Shown: one piece after another, positions 16,586 to 28,676 of the stretch
How positions within the stretch are numbered: position 1 is the first letter of the stretch
Layout: every line of letters starts with the position of its first letter
NCBI GenBank assembly: GCA_013812695.1
Contig: JACCSZ010000248.1
Span: forward strand, 7,283 to 71,282
Length of the DNA stretch: 64,000 bases
DNA from: Gemmatimonadales bacterium
GTDB taxonomy: Bacteria > Gemmatimonadota > Gemmatimonadetes > Gemmatimonadales > GWC2-71-9
Reading direction: 5' to 3'
The notes under the pieces: model-generated
Told to the model about the DNA's origin: nothing
The model's input: only the letters and a program-made list of their open reading frames with translations
Databases searched by the model: none
Position numbers and translations under genes: made by a program

Positions 16586-18021
16586 CCGACGAGCGCTGGC
16601 GCTCGCCGCTCGGCACCCGGTACGCCTCGCCCGCGATGCAGATGCTCTGGGGCGAGCCCCATCGCATCGGGCTGTGGCGCCGCCTGTGGCTCGCGCTCGC
16701 CGAGGCCGAGCGCGAGCTGGGCGTCTCCATTCCCGAGGAGGCGCTCGCCGAAATGCGCGCGCACCTCGATGACGTGGATCTCGGCCTGGCCGGCCGGTAC
16801 GAACGGCGGTTCCGGCATGACGTCATGGCACATATCCACGCGTTCGGCGACCAGGCTCCCGCCGCGCGGCCGTACCTGCACCTGGGGGCGACGAGCGCGT
16901 TCGTCACCGACAACGCCGATCTGATCGTGATGCGCGAGGGTCTCCAGCTGCTGCTGGGCCGGGTCATCGCGGTCCTGCAGGCGCTCGAGGGCTTCGCGCG
17001 CCGCACCGCCACGATTCCGTGTCTCGCCTATACGCATTTTCAGCCGGCGCAGCTCACGACGGTCGGCAAGCGCGCCACGCTCTGGATGCAGGACTTCGCG
17101 CTCGACGTCGAGGAGATCTCGCATCGGCTGGAGACGCTCCGGTTCCGAGGATGCCAAGGCACCACCGGCACGCAGGCGTCGTTCCTCGAGCTGTTCGGCG
17201 GCGATCACGCGCGAGTGCGCGAGCTCGAGCGGCGGGTCACCGCCAAGGTCGGCTTTCAGGAGCAGTTCGCCGTCACGGGACAGACCTACGCGCGGAAGAC
17301 CGACAGCATGGTGCTCGACGCGCTGAGCGGGATCGCGCAGTCGGCGGCCAAGCTGTCGGGCGATCTTCGGCTCCTGCAGCACGAGGGCGAGCTGCTCGAG
17401 CCGTTCGAGTCCGAGCAGATCGGCTCGAGCGCGATGGCCTACAAGCGCAACCCGATGCGCGCCGAGCGCATCGCGGGGCTCGCGCGCTTCGTGATCTCCC
17501 TGCAGGCCAACGGCGCGCATACGGCGGCGAGCCAATGGCTCGAGCGCACCCTCGACGACAGCGCCAACCGCCGCCTCACGCTGCCCGAGGCCTTCCTCGG
17601 CACCGACGCCATCCTCGTGCTCGCCACCAACATCGCGGCGGGGCTGGAAACGCGTGAGGACGTGATCCGCCGCCACGTCGCCGAGCAGATGCCGTTCATG
17701 GCCACGGAGCGCTGGCTGATGCTCGGTGTGGCCGCCGGTGGGGACCGGCAGACGCTGCACGAGGTAGTCCGCCGGCACAGCCTGGCGGTGGCGGACCTGA
17801 TCAGCCGCGGGTCCGCCAACGACCTGCTCGACCGCCTCTCGGCCGACGCGGCGTTCGCGGCGGTCCCGGCCGCGGCCCTCCGCGCCGAGCTCGACCCCGC
17901 GCGTTACACCGGCCGCGCGCCCGAGCAGGTAAGCGAGTTCCTCGAGGAATATCTCCACCCGCTGCTCGAGCGCGCCCGGCCACTCGCGGCCGAAGCCGGC
18001 GGCGCGGAGGTGCGCGTATGA
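16582..18021 (+). CDS. purB: Adenylosuccinate lyase
   Basis: 479 aa, the longer form resembling eukaryotic-type enzymes. Cleaves SAICAR to AICAR and adenylosuccinate to AMP, both with loss of fumarate. Motifs: HLGATSAFVTDNADL, AYTHFQPAQLTTVGKR, GTTGTQASFLELFGG, and the fumarase/ASL signature GSSAMAYKRNPMRAE. It starts with an ATGA overlap at the protease stop and overlaps purC in the same way. Between the first ATG and the signature nothing is missing. Confidence 0.95.
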   Translation: MTDERWRSPLGTRYASPAMQMLWGEPHRIGLWRRLWLALAEAERELGVSIPEEALAEMRAHLDDVDLGLAGRYERRFRHDVMAHIHAFGDQAPAARPYLHLGATSAFVTDNADLIVMREGLQLLLGRVIAVLQALEGFARRTATIPCLAYTHFQPAQLTTVGKRATLWMQDFALDVEEISHRLETLRFRGCQGTTGTQASFLELFGGDHARVRELERRVTAKVGFQEQFAVTGQTYARKTDSMVLDALSGIAQSAAKLSGDLRLLQHEGELLEPFESEQIGSSAMAYKRNPMRAERIAGLARFVISLQANGAHTAASQWLERTLDDSANRRLTLPEAFLGTDAILVLATNIAAGLETREDVIRRHVAEQMPFMATERWLMLGVAAGGDRQTLHEVVRRHSLAVADLISRGSANDLLDRLSADAAFAAVPAAALRAELDPARYTGRAPEQVSEFLEEYLHPLLERARPLAAEAGGAEVRV

Positions 18022-18962
18022 CCAGCCCTTTGCTTCGCTCGGCGGTGCCCATCACGGAAAGCCGGCTGCCCTTGCCGCTGCTTCGCCGCGGCAAAGTGCG
18101 CGAAGTGTATGAGGCCGACCGGGGACACCTGCTGCTCGTCGCGAGCGACCGGGTGAGCGCGTTCGACGTCGTGATGCGCGAGCCCGTTCCCCGGAAAGGC
18201 GCGGTGCTCACCCAGATGAGCGCGTTCTGGTTCCGGCGGCTGGCTGGCGTGGTCGCGTCGCACTTCGTGACCGCCGGGACCGCCGAGATCATCGAACGCG
18301 TGCCTGCCCTGGCCGGCCGGGGCGACGAGATCGCCGGCCGCGCCATGCTCGTCCGCCGCACGTCGCCGGTCCCGTTCGAGTGCGTGGTACGCGGGTACCT
18401 CGCGGGGTCCGCGTGGGCCGAGTACCGCGCGCACGGGACGCTGGCGGGTGAGGCGCTGCCGGCCGGTCTCCAGGAGAGTTCGCGGCTGGACCCCCCACTG
18501 TTCTCGCCCGCGACGAAAGCCGAGAGCGGGCATGACGAGAACGTGGCCTTCGAGCGGATGGTGGATGGGCTCGGCCGCGAGCTGGCCGTCCGCCTCCGCC
18601 AGGCGAGCTTCGCCGTCTACGCTGCTGGGCGCGAGTACGCGGACGGTCGGGGCATCATCATCGCCGATACCAAGTTCGAATTCGGCTCCGCCGCGGACGG
18701 CACCCTGCTGCTCATCGACGAAGTCATGACGCCGGACAGCTCGCGCTTCTGGCCGTCGAATCACTATGCCCCGGGCCAGAGCCAGCCGAGCTTCGACAAG
18801 CAGCCGTTGCGCGACTATCTCGCCGGCCTGCGCGCGGCGGGCGGGTGGAACGGGGACGCGCCGCCGCCACCCCTCCCCGACGAAGTCGTGACCGCCACCA
18901 GCGCCCGGTATCTGGAGGCGTACCGCCTGCTGACGGGTGCGGACCTGGAGGCGAGCGCGTGA
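18018..18962 (+). CDS. purC: SAICAR synthetase
   Basis: 314 aa. ATP-dependent ligation of aspartate to CAIR. Motifs: RRGKVREVYEADRGHLLLVASDR in the ATP-binding lobe, RGYLAGSAW, IIADTKFEFG, and LIDEVMTPDSSRFWP. Length and order match the PurC type of about 300 aa found outside the enterobacteria. ATGA overlap with purB and GTGA overlap with the next gene point to tight translational coupling. Confidence 0.96.
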   Translation: MTSPLLRSAVPITESRLPLPLLRRGKVREVYEADRGHLLLVASDRVSAFDVVMREPVPRKGAVLTQMSAFWFRRLAGVVASHFVTAGTAEIIERVPALAGRGDEIAGRAMLVRRTSPVPFECVVRGYLAGSAWAEYRAHGTLAGEALPAGLQESSRLDPPLFSPATKAESGHDENVAFERMVDGLGRELAVRLRQASFAVYAAGREYADGRGIIIADTKFEFGSAADGTLLLIDEVMTPDSSRFWPSNHYAPGQSQPSFDKQPLRDYLAGLRAAGGWNGDAPPPPLPDEVVTATSARYLEAYRLLTGADLEASA

Positions 18963-19609
18963 TTCGCACCGCGCCGGAAGGCCGCTGGTTCATCGCCGGG
19001 GCGTGGGTCGTGGCGCTCGGGCTGGTGCTCGTCGCGGTGCGGACCGGTTCGCCGGCCTGGATCGTGGCCGCGGCGCTGTGGTTCGCGCTCGCGCTCTGGG
19101 TCGTCGCCTTCTTCCGGGATCCCGAACGAAACTGGTCCCGCGGCGACCGACTGCTCGTGGCGCCGGCGGACGGCAAGATCGTGAGCGTCGTCGAGGTCGA
19201 TGAGCCGACGTTCTTCCAGGGGCGTGCCCGGCGGGTGTCGATCTTCATGAACGTGTTCGACTGCCACGTGAACCGGTATCCGGCCGGCGGCACGGTGACC
19301 TACCGGCACTACAACCCGGGCGAGTTCGGCCACGCCGCGGCCGAGAAGTCGAGCCTGTCCAACGAGCAGTCGTCGGTCGGCCTCGCGACCGCCAGGGGCA
19401 AGGTGCTGGTCCGGCAGATCGCCGGGCTGATCGCGCGGCGGATCGTCACCGATCACCAGGTCGGCACGGCCGTGCAGCAGGGGGAGCGCCTGGGCATGAT
19501 CCGGTTCGGCTCCCGGGTAGATCTCTTTCTGCCGCTGGATACCCGGGTGCTGGTGCACGTCGGGGACACCACGCGGGTGGGGGTGACCGTGGTGGGCGAA
19601 TGGAGCTGA
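18959..19609 (+). CDS. psd: Phosphatidylserine decarboxylase (short form)
   Basis: 216 aa, GTG start overlapping the purC stop. Two N-terminal membrane segments (residues about 10-50, FIAGAWVVALGLVLVAV and a second) precede the PSD domain: PADGKIVSVVEV, FMNVFDCHVNRYP, and the self-processing GS pair at 184-185 (RFGSRVDLFLP), where cleavage generates the pyruvoyl group. It makes phosphatidylethanolamine from phosphatidylserine at the inner membrane. The substrate-producing gene pssA follows immediately with a 10-bp overlap. Confidence 0.93.
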   Translation: MIRTAPEGRWFIAGAWVVALGLVLVAVRTGSPAWIVAAALWFALALWVVAFFRDPERNWSRGDRLLVAPADGKIVSVVEVDEPTFFQGRARRVSIFMNVFDCHVNRYPAGGTVTYRHYNPGEFGHAAAEKSSLSNEQSSVGLATARGKVLVRQIAGLIARRIVTDHQVGTAVQQGERLGMIRFGSRVDLFLPLDTRVLVHVGDTTRVGVTVVGEWS

Positions 19610-20493
19610 TTCCGCGGGGGAGCGCGGGCGGCCGGCGGCCGACGATCCGTCAGGTGGTCGTCGTCATGCCGAGCGCCTTCACCTTGGGCAACCTGTTCTT
19701 CGGGTTCTGGGCGATCGTCTCCGCCTTCAACGGCAACTTCCGGTGGGCGGGGTGGTTCATCGTCTTCTCGGGCATCCTGGACATGCTCGACGGACGGGTG
19801 GCCCGGTTGTCGAACACCGGGTCGCGCTTTGGCGCGGAGCTCGATTCGCTGGTGGACATCGTGTCGTTCGGGGTGGCGCCGGCCCTGCTGATCTACTTCC
19901 TGGACTTCGCCAGCGCTGGCCGGTTCGCCTGGATCCTCTCGTACATCTACGTCACCGCGGTGGCGCTCCGCCTCGCACGATACAACGTGGTCTCGGCCGG
20001 GAAGCCGGAGACGGCGTGGTTCACGGGGATGCCGTCGCCCTCGGCGGGGATGATGCTTGCGGTCTACTATCCCTTCAGCCAGACCGAGTGGTATCGGGCG
20101 TCGATCGCCTACCTCGACCTGCAGCATCAAGGCCTGGTGGTGCTGATGCTGCTGCTCGCGCTGCTGATGGTCAGCAACGTCAAGTATCCCAAATTCCCGC
20201 GGATCGGGCTCCGGAGCGCCAAGGGGCTCTTCGGCCTCGGGGTGCACCTAGCGATCCTGATCGGCGCGCTCGTCGCCCCCGAGTATTTTCTGTTTCCGCT
20301 CGGGCTCACCTACATGATCTACGGCCTCGCGCGCGCTGCCGTGCTCGGCTTCATGGAGCGGTCCGAGCCGGCGGGCGCCGTCGAGGACCAGCTCGCGGAC
20401 CCGCACGACGCAGCCGAGGCTGCGCCCGAAACGACCACCATGCTCGAACGCCGCGCCGGCTGGGCCGACCGGCGCCAGAAGCCAGAGGACTGA
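19600..20493 (+). CDS. pssA: CDP-diacylglycerol-serine O-phosphatidyltransferase
   Basis: 297 aa membrane enzyme making phosphatidylserine, the precursor used by the adjacent Psd. The CDP-alcohol phosphotransferase signature DMLDGRVAR followed by GAELDSLVD matches DGxxAR-G-DxxxD, with VSFGVAPALLIY after it as in the PssA class. About eight hydrophobic segments are visible. A soluble acidic/basic tail of about 45 residues follows the last one. It overlaps psd, and its TGA shares one base with the purS ATG. Confidence 0.93.
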   Translation: MELIPRGSAGGRRPTIRQVVVVMPSAFTLGNLFFGFWAIVSAFNGNFRWAGWFIVFSGILDMLDGRVARLSNTGSRFGAELDSLVDIVSFGVAPALLIYFLDFASAGRFAWILSYIYVTAVALRLARYNVVSAGKPETAWFTGMPSPSAGMMLAVYYPFSQTEWYRASIAYLDLQHQGLVVLMLLLALLMVSNVKYPKFPRIGLRSAKGLFGLGVHLAILIGALVAPEYFLFPLGLTYMIYGLARAAVLGFMERSEPAGAVEDQLADPHDAAEAAPETTTMLERRAGWADRRQKPED

Positions 20494-20744
20494 TGAGCTA
20501 TCGAGTGCAGGTGCGCGTGATGCCGCGGGGCGGGCTCCTGGATCCGCAAGGGCAGGCCGTGGAGCACGCCTTGTCGGCGCTGGGATTTCCCGATGCCAGC
20601 GCCGTTCGCGTCGGGCGGGCAATCGAACTCGAGGTCGCCGCCGAATCCCGGCGCGAGGCCGAGGCCCGCGTGCGGCAGATGTGCGACAAGCTGCTTGCCA
20701 ACCCGGTGACCGAGGACTATCTGCTCGAGGTCGGGGAGTCCTGA
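20493..20744 (+). CDS. purS: Phosphoribosylformylglycinamidine synthase subunit PurS
   Basis: 83 aa. Small subunit that bridges PurL and PurQ and helps channel ammonia in FGAM synthesis. Typical start YRVQVRVMPRGGLLDPQGQAVEHALSALGF in consecutive segments and the late LLANPVTEDYLLEV match PurS. It starts within TGATG at the pssA stop and ends within TGATG at purQ. Its presence explains the small (771 aa) PurL. Confidence 0.93.
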   Translation: MSYRVQVRVMPRGGLLDPQGQAVEHALSALGFPDASAVRVGRAIELEVAAESRREAEARVRQMCDKLLANPVTEDYLLEVGES

Positions 20745-21463
20745 TGCTCACAGTGGCCGTGGTCCGCTTTCCGGGCAGCAATTGCGATGTCGACGCGCTC
20801 CGCGCGGTCGAGCGCGTCGGGGTCATGGCGCAGTTCGTCTGGCACCGCGACACCAGCCTGCACGGCGCCGATATCGTGATCCTCCCCGGTGGGTTCAGCT
20901 ACGGCGACTACCTCAGATCCGGCGCCATCGCGCGGTTCAGCCCGGTCATGCAGGCGGTGCAGCGACACGCGGCGGACGGCGGGCCGGTCCTCGGCATCTG
21001 CAACGGCTTCCAGATTCTCTGCGAGGCGCACCTGTTGCCTGGTGCCCTGCTCCGGAACGCCGGGCTCGCGTTCGTCTCGAAGCCGGTGGACGTGGTGGTG
21101 GAGCGCACCGCGACGGCCTTCACGTCGGTGTTCGAGCCGGGCGTCCGCCTTCGGCTGCCGGTGGCGCACGGGGACGGCCGGTTCGTCGCCGCCGAGGACA
21201 CGCTCCGGATGCTCGAGGCCGAAGGACGGGTGGTGCTCCGCTACGTTCCGGCCACCGAGGAGTCGCCCCTGCAGCCCAATCCGAACGGCTCCGCCAACCA
21301 TATTGCCGGGATCAGCAACGCCACGGGCACCGTCGTCGGCCTCATGCCCCATCCCGAGCGCGTCGCCGACCCGCTCCTCGGCGTGCCCGACGGTCTCGGA
21401 TTCTTCACCTCGCTCGCGGCCTGGCGGCCGCCCGTTTCCACCCTCAGCACTCCAAACCCATGA
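20744..21463 (+). CDS. purQ: Phosphoribosylformylglycinamidine synthase glutaminase subunit PurQ
   Basis: 239 aa class I glutamine amidotransferase supplying ammonia to PurL. Start motif VVRFPGSNCD, ILPGGFSYGDYLR, the nucleophile Cys in GICNGFQILCEAH, and the His/Glu pair in LMPHPERV. Coupled to purS by overlap, and its stop overlaps the start of the zinc-ribbon gene. Confidence 0.95.
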   Translation: MLTVAVVRFPGSNCDVDALRAVERVGVMAQFVWHRDTSLHGADIVILPGGFSYGDYLRSGAIARFSPVMQAVQRHAADGGPVLGICNGFQILCEAHLLPGALLRNAGLAFVSKPVDVVVERTATAFTSVFEPGVRLRLPVAHGDGRFVAAEDTLRMLEAEGRVVLRYVPATEESPLQPNPNGSANHIAGISNATGTVVGLMPHPERVADPLLGVPDGLGFFTSLAAWRPPVSTLSTPNP

Positions 21464-21792
21464 CCACCGACAAGCCAAGCCGCAACGAGGACGAGTACTT
21501 CGTCAAGCAGGAAGCCGAGTTGCTCCGGAAGCAGCGGGCGCAATCCGACAGCGCCGCGCGCGAAGCCGAGCGCAAGACGCACCTCATGAAATGCCCCAAG
21601 GATGGGTACGATCTGGCCTCCAGCGTGTATCACGGCGTGCAGATCGAGACCTGCCCCCACTGCGGCGGGATATGGCTCGACGCGGGCGAGCTCGAAGCCG
21701 TCGCCAACGAGGAGCGGCCGGGCCTGATCACCCGGGTGTTCTCCGACGCGTTCTCCAGCCTCGGCCGCTCGCCCCGGAAGAAGCCTTCGTGA
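21460..21792 (+). CDS. TFIIB-type zinc-ribbon protein
   Basis: 110 aa. A charged helical N-terminus (EDEYFVKQEAELLRKQRAQ) precedes a zinc ribbon of the zf-TFIIB kind with two pairs, CPKDGYDL and CPHCGGIWLDAGELE. Such small proteins are common but functionally uncharacterised; the CxxC...CxxCGGxWLDxGE pattern is diagnostic. It is inserted between purQ and purL with ATGA and GTGA overlaps on its two sides, so it must be co-translated with the FGAM synthase subunits. Whether it touches purine synthesis is unknown. Confidence 0.85.
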   Translation: MTTDKPSRNEDEYFVKQEAELLRKQRAQSDSAAREAERKTHLMKCPKDGYDLASSVYHGVQIETCPHCGGIWLDAGELEAVANEERPGLITRVFSDAFSSLGRSPRKKPS

Positions 21793-24104
21793 CCAGCTCG
21801 ACGGCGGCCGCTGTGGTGACCGCCGCCTCGCCCTTCCCGGGCGAGCGGCCGGTCACCGATGCCGTCGTTCGCGAACACAATCTGAACGAGGTCGAGTACG
21901 GCCGCATCCTCGAGCTGCTCGGCCGCACGCCGACCCTGACCGAGCTCGGTGTGTTCTCGGCGCTCTGGTCCGAGCACTGCTCGTACAAGCACTCGAAGCC
22001 GGTGCTCCAGACCTTTCCGACCGCCGGACCGCAGGTGGTCCAGGGCCCGGGTGAGAACGCCGGCGTGCTGCGCTTGCCCGACGGCTGGGCCGTGGCGTTC
22101 AAGATCGAGTCGCACAATCACCCGTCCGCCGTGGAGCCGTATCAGGGCGCGGCGACCGGCGTGGGCGGCATTCTGCGCGACGTCTTCACGATGGGCGCGC
22201 GGCCGGTCGCGGTGCTCAACAGTCTTCGGTTCGGTCCGCTCGACCAGCCGCGCAACCGCTACCTGTTCGCCGGGGTCGTGCGCGGCGTCGGCGATTACGG
22301 CAACTGCGTCGGCATCCCGACGCTCGGGGGTGAGGTCGGTTTCGCGCCGGGCTACACGGGCAACCCGCTCGTGAACGCGATGTGCGTCGGGCTGCTCCGG
22401 GAATCCGACCTGATCCGCGCGGCGGCGCATGGCGTCGGCAACGTGCTGCTGTGCGTGGGCGCGCGGACCGGCCGCGACGGCATTCATGGGGCCAGCTTCG
22501 CCTCCGAGGAGCTGAGCGAGCGGAGCGAGGCCCGCCGGCCCCAGGTGCAGGTGGGCGACCCGTTCACCGAGAAACTGCTGCTCGAGGCGAGCCTCGAGCT
22601 CATCACCTCGGGCCTCATCGTCGCCATCCAGGACATGGGCGCCGCCGGGCTGACCAGCTCGAGCGCCGAGATGGCGGCGCGCGGCGGAGTGGGCGTCGAG
22701 ATCGACACCGGGTTGGTTCCCACCCGCGAGGCGGGAATGACACCGTATGAGATCCTGTTGTCCGAATCTCAGGAACGGATGCTGGTCGTGGCCGAGCCGT
22801 ACCGGGTGGAGGAGATCCAGCGGGTGTGCGCCAAGTGGGAGCTCGGCGCCGAGCCCATCGGGCACGTGACCGATGACGGGATCTTCCGGGTCCGGCATCA
22901 TGGCCTCGTCGTGGCGGCCATTCCCGGGCAACGCCTGGTGGACGACTGCCCGATCTATCAACCCGCGGCCCGCGAGGGCGAGGACGCCCGGGCGCGCCGG
23001 ACGGCCAAGCCTCAGCGCCCGGCCAGGACCGATCTGCAGGGCGCGCTCGAGCTGTTGCTGGACTCGCCGAATCTCGCCAGCAAGCGGTGGGTGTACGAGC
23101 AGTATGACTCGACCGTGCAGGCCTCGACCGTCCTGGGCCCCGGCGGCGACGCGGGGGTGCTCCAGGTGCCGGGCACCGCGTTCGGTCTGGCGGTGACGGT
23201 GGACTGCAACAACCGGCTGGTCGCGCTCGACCCGTATGAGGGCGGCAAGGCGGCCGTGGCCGAAGCGGCCCGCAACATCGCCTGCACAGGCGCGGTCCCG
23301 CTCGGGATCACGGACTGCCTCAACTTCGGCAACCCTGAAAAGCCCGAAGTGTTCTTTCAATTTCGTGAGGCCTGCCGGGGCATCGCCGACGCCTGCCGGG
23401 CGTTCGACACACCGGTGACCGGCGGCAACGTCAGCTTCTACAACGAAAGCCCGGCCGGCGCCGTCGATCCGACCCCGACGATCGGGATGGTCGGCCTGCT
23501 CGCGCGCGTCGCCGACCGCGTGCCGAGTCACTTCTCGACGCCGGGAGACGAGATTCTGCTCCTCGGTGCCACCCGCGGGGGGCTTGGCGGCTCGGCGTAC
23601 TGGACCGAGGTCTTCGACTTCATCGGCGGCAGCCCGGCCCCGGTGGACCTCGCGGCCGAGCGCAGTCTCCAACGGCTGCTCGCGAGCGCGGCGGGCCGGG
23701 GCCTGCTGCGCTCGGCGCACGACGCCTCCGAGGGCGGTCTGGCCGTGGCCCTTGCCGAAGCCGCCATGGGAGACGCCTATGTCGAATCCGGCTTCGGGGC
23801 CGTGGCGGACCTCGGCGCCTACGCCGATGGTGTGCCGGCCGAAGCAATCCTTTATGGGGAAGATGGGGCACGGGTGGTGACGTCGGCCGCACCATCCAAC
23901 GTCGACGCCCTGGTGTCGCTGGCGGGCGAGCACGGCGTGCCCGTGCATCGCGCCGGGCGGGTCGGCGAGCGGGGTGGGGCGCTGGAACTTCGGCTGGGCG
24001 GGCGGCTGTTCACGTGGTCCATCGGCGCGCTGCGCCGGATCTATTACACGGCGATTCCCCGGCGGATGCGGCATCCCGACGTGGACCGCTCGGCGGGAGC
24101 GTAA
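21789..24104 (+). CDS. purL: Phosphoribosylformylglycinamidine synthase subunit PurL (small type)
   Basis: 771 aa, GTG start. ATP-dependent amination of FGAR to FGAM. Motifs: the HCSYKHSKP region, FKIESHNHPSAVEPYQGAATG (split), NCVGIPTLGGEVGF, IQDMGAAGLTSSSAEMA, GVLQVPGT, TDCLNFGNPEKPEVF and TGGNVSFYNE. Length fits the small PurL that needs PurS and PurQ, both encoded just upstream. A charged insert of about 20 residues (REGEDARARRTAKPQRPART) links the two halves. 3 bp separate it from purF. Confidence 0.96.
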   Translation: MTSSTAAAVVTAASPFPGERPVTDAVVREHNLNEVEYGRILELLGRTPTLTELGVFSALWSEHCSYKHSKPVLQTFPTAGPQVVQGPGENAGVLRLPDGWAVAFKIESHNHPSAVEPYQGAATGVGGILRDVFTMGARPVAVLNSLRFGPLDQPRNRYLFAGVVRGVGDYGNCVGIPTLGGEVGFAPGYTGNPLVNAMCVGLLRESDLIRAAAHGVGNVLLCVGARTGRDGIHGASFASEELSERSEARRPQVQVGDPFTEKLLLEASLELITSGLIVAIQDMGAAGLTSSSAEMAARGGVGVEIDTGLVPTREAGMTPYEILLSESQERMLVVAEPYRVEEIQRVCAKWELGAEPIGHVTDDGIFRVRHHGLVVAAIPGQRLVDDCPIYQPAAREGEDARARRTAKPQRPARTDLQGALELLLDSPNLASKRWVYEQYDSTVQASTVLGPGGDAGVLQVPGTAFGLAVTVDCNNRLVALDPYEGGKAAVAEAARNIACTGAVPLGITDCLNFGNPEKPEVFFQFREACRGIADACRAFDTPVTGGNVSFYNESPAGAVDPTPTIGMVGLLARVADRVPSHFSTPGDEILLLGATRGGLGGSAYWTEVFDFIGGSPAPVDLAAERSLQRLLASAAGRGLLRSAHDASEGGLAVALAEAAMGDAYVESGFGAVADLGAYADGVPAEAILYGEDGARVVTSAAPSNVDALVSLAGEHGVPVHRAGRVGERGGALELRLGGRLFTWSIGALRRIYYTAIPRRMRHPDVDRSAGA

Positions 24105-24107
24105 GGC

Positions 24108-25498
24108 ATGTGCGGCATCATCGGCGTCTCCGGAATTCCTGAAGCGGCTCAGCTGACCTACCTCGGGCTCTACGCCCTCCAGCATCGGGGGCAGGAGAGC
24201 GCGGGCATCGTGGCGATCGATGCCGACGGCATCGCGCGCTCGCACCGGGGTATGGGCCTCGTAAGCGAGACCTTCGAGGAAGCGACACTGGCGACCTTGC
24301 CGGGTGACGTGGCCGTTGGCCACACCCGATACTCGACGACCGGGAGCACGGTGCTGGCCAACGCCCAGCCGTGCCACGTGGCCACCCGGTGCGGTCCGCT
24401 CGCCATCGCCCACAACGGCAACATCATCAACGCCGCCGAGATCAAGCGCGATCTGGTAGACAAGGGCGCGATCTTCACGACGTCCTCCGACACCGAGGTG
24501 CTGGTGCACCTGATCGCCCGCTCCGAGGCCGAGACGGTCGAGGACCAGATCCGGGATGCCCTCGAGCAGGTGGACGGCGCGTACAGCCTGGTGATCGCCG
24601 TCGGGCGCACCCTCTACGCCGTGGTGGACAGCCGTGGGTTTCGCCCGCTGGTGCTCGGCCGCCTGGGCCACGGGATGGTGGTTGCCTCGGAGACCTGCGC
24701 TCTCGACCTGCTCGGCGCGCACATCGCCTGCGAGCTGCAGCCGGGGGATTTCGTCAGAATCGAGGACGGACGGGTCACCGAGTTGCCGCGGCTGTCGCCG
24801 CGCCGCGTCAGCCGCTGCGTGTTCGAGCTGGTCTACTTCGCCCGGCCCGACAGCACAGTGTTCGGCGAGTCGGTGGACCGCGCGCGCCGCGAGCTCGGAC
24901 GGCAGCTCGCCCGCGAGCAGCCCGCCCCCAGGGGCGACGTCGTGTTCAGCGTGCCCGACAGCTCTAACGCCATGGCGCTCGGGTTTTCGGAGGTGTCGGA
25001 CATCAAGCTCGAGTACGGCCTGATTCGGAACCATTACGTGGGCCGCACGTTCATCAACCCCACCCAGGATCATCGGGTGGCCAAGGTGAAGATCAAGTTC
25101 AATCCGGTGCGCGACGTCATCCAGGGCAAGTCGGTCGTCGTCGTGGACGACAGCCTGGTTCGCGGCAATACCAGCAAGAGCCTGGTGCAGATGATCCGGG
25201 CCGCGGGCGCGCGCGAAGTGCACCTGCGTCTGGGCTCGCCGCCGATCACCGGACCGTGCCTCTACGGGATCGATACGCCGACCAGCGCGGAGCTGATCGC
25301 CGCGACCCATTCGACCGAGGAGATCCGCGAGTTCCTCGGCGTCGACTCGCTCGGGTACCTCTCGCTCGAGGGCATGCTGCGCGCGGCGGGCAGGGCCAAC
25401 GAGTACTGTCACGCCTGCTTCTCGGGCGCCTACCCCACGCGGATCCCCGGCGCGCTCGTTCAGCTCCGGGATGCCGCGCCGCTCGTGGCCACGCCCGC

Positions 25499-25502
<4 letters not shown>
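24108..25502 (+). CDS. purF: Amidophosphoribosyltransferase
   Basis: 464 aa. Commits PRPP to purine synthesis by making phosphoribosylamine. The N-terminal nucleophile is Cys2 (MCGIIGVSG), followed by YALQHRGQESAGI and GHTRYSTTG. The PRPP loop is VVVVDDSLVRGNTS. Cysteines in ITGPCLYGID and EYCHACFSG resemble the 4Fe-4S ligands of the B. subtilis-type enzyme, suggesting an iron-sulphur form with a short cleaved or absent propeptide. The stop overlaps the ppdK start (ATGA). Confidence 0.96.
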
Positions 25503-28165
<2,663 letters not shown>

Positions 28166-28172
28166 ATAGGCG

Positions 28173-28523
28173 CTACGCCCGCGCGAAGATTTCGATCATG
28201 GAGTGCGCCGCGACGTCGAGGTCCCGCCGAGGTCCCGGAAAGCGGCCGTCCGTGATCTCGACATCGTCGATGGAAGTGGTGAGGAAGGTGCGCCAGCCGG
28301 GCAGGTCACCGCTCTGGCTGGCGCCGCCGGTCTGATAGGCGATGAGCATTGGTTCACCCGCATCGTGAAGCCCGAGCAAGTGCGGCTCGATGATGCGCTC
28401 GCGATCGTGATAGCGGAGCCGAACGACCCGGTGGTCGAGGATCGCGATCACCAGGCGCTCGGTGCCCGTGAGGTCGTCCTCGCCACGCGGGGAATCCGCG
28501 CGCCGCTCGCCCTGCTGGTGCAT
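28173..28523 (-). CDS. Stand-alone WYL-like domain protein
   Basis: 116 aa from ATG 28523, with AGGAG seven bases upstream. After a polar N-terminus, the domain starts at TERLVIAILDHRVVRLRYHDRE and continues IIEPHLLGLHDAGEPMLIAY. This is the WYL-type beta-barrel fold usually attached to HTH regulators and thought to bind ligand or nucleic acid. No HTH is present here. It converges on ppdK (7 bp between stops) and diverges from purE. Function unknown. Confidence 0.75.
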   Translation of the reverse strand: MHQQGERRADSPRGEDDLTGTERLVIAILDHRVVRLRYHDRERIIEPHLLGLHDAGEPMLIAYQTGGASQSGDLPGWRTFLTTSIDDVEITDGRFPGPRRDLDVAAHSMIEIFARA

Positions 28524-28602
28524 GGAGCCGCTCCTGGAATGGACTTCGGGCGGCAAGGTAGGCGTGCCGGGGTGCCCGAGCCGTGACCCCTGACCCCCCA
28601 GC

Positions 28603-28632
28603 TTGCCCCGGGCGATGGGGCCGCCCTTAATT
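28603..28632 (+). promoter_or_regulatory. Possible purE promoter
   Basis: TTGCCC at 28603-28608, then CTTAAT at 28626-28631 after 17 bp. The TTAATT stretch is a rare AT-rich patch in this region. The purE ATG is 45 bp downstream with a GAGGA Shine-Dalgarno. Confidence 0.35.
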
Positions 28633-28676
28633 CCTCCCCACCGGCTCGGCCGCCCCATCCTTTTTCCGAGGACAGC

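Noticed and set aside
20889..24104. Extended frame fused to the N-terminus of PurL
   Set aside because: The upstream 300 residues are out-of-frame translation of purQ and the zinc-ribbon gene; PurL starts at GTG 21789.
21630..25412. Very long open frame on the minus strand opposite purL and purF
   Set aside because: It is an antisense shadow typical of very high G+C; the translation is Arg/His/Ala-rich without domains, while the plus strand encodes well-conserved enzymes.
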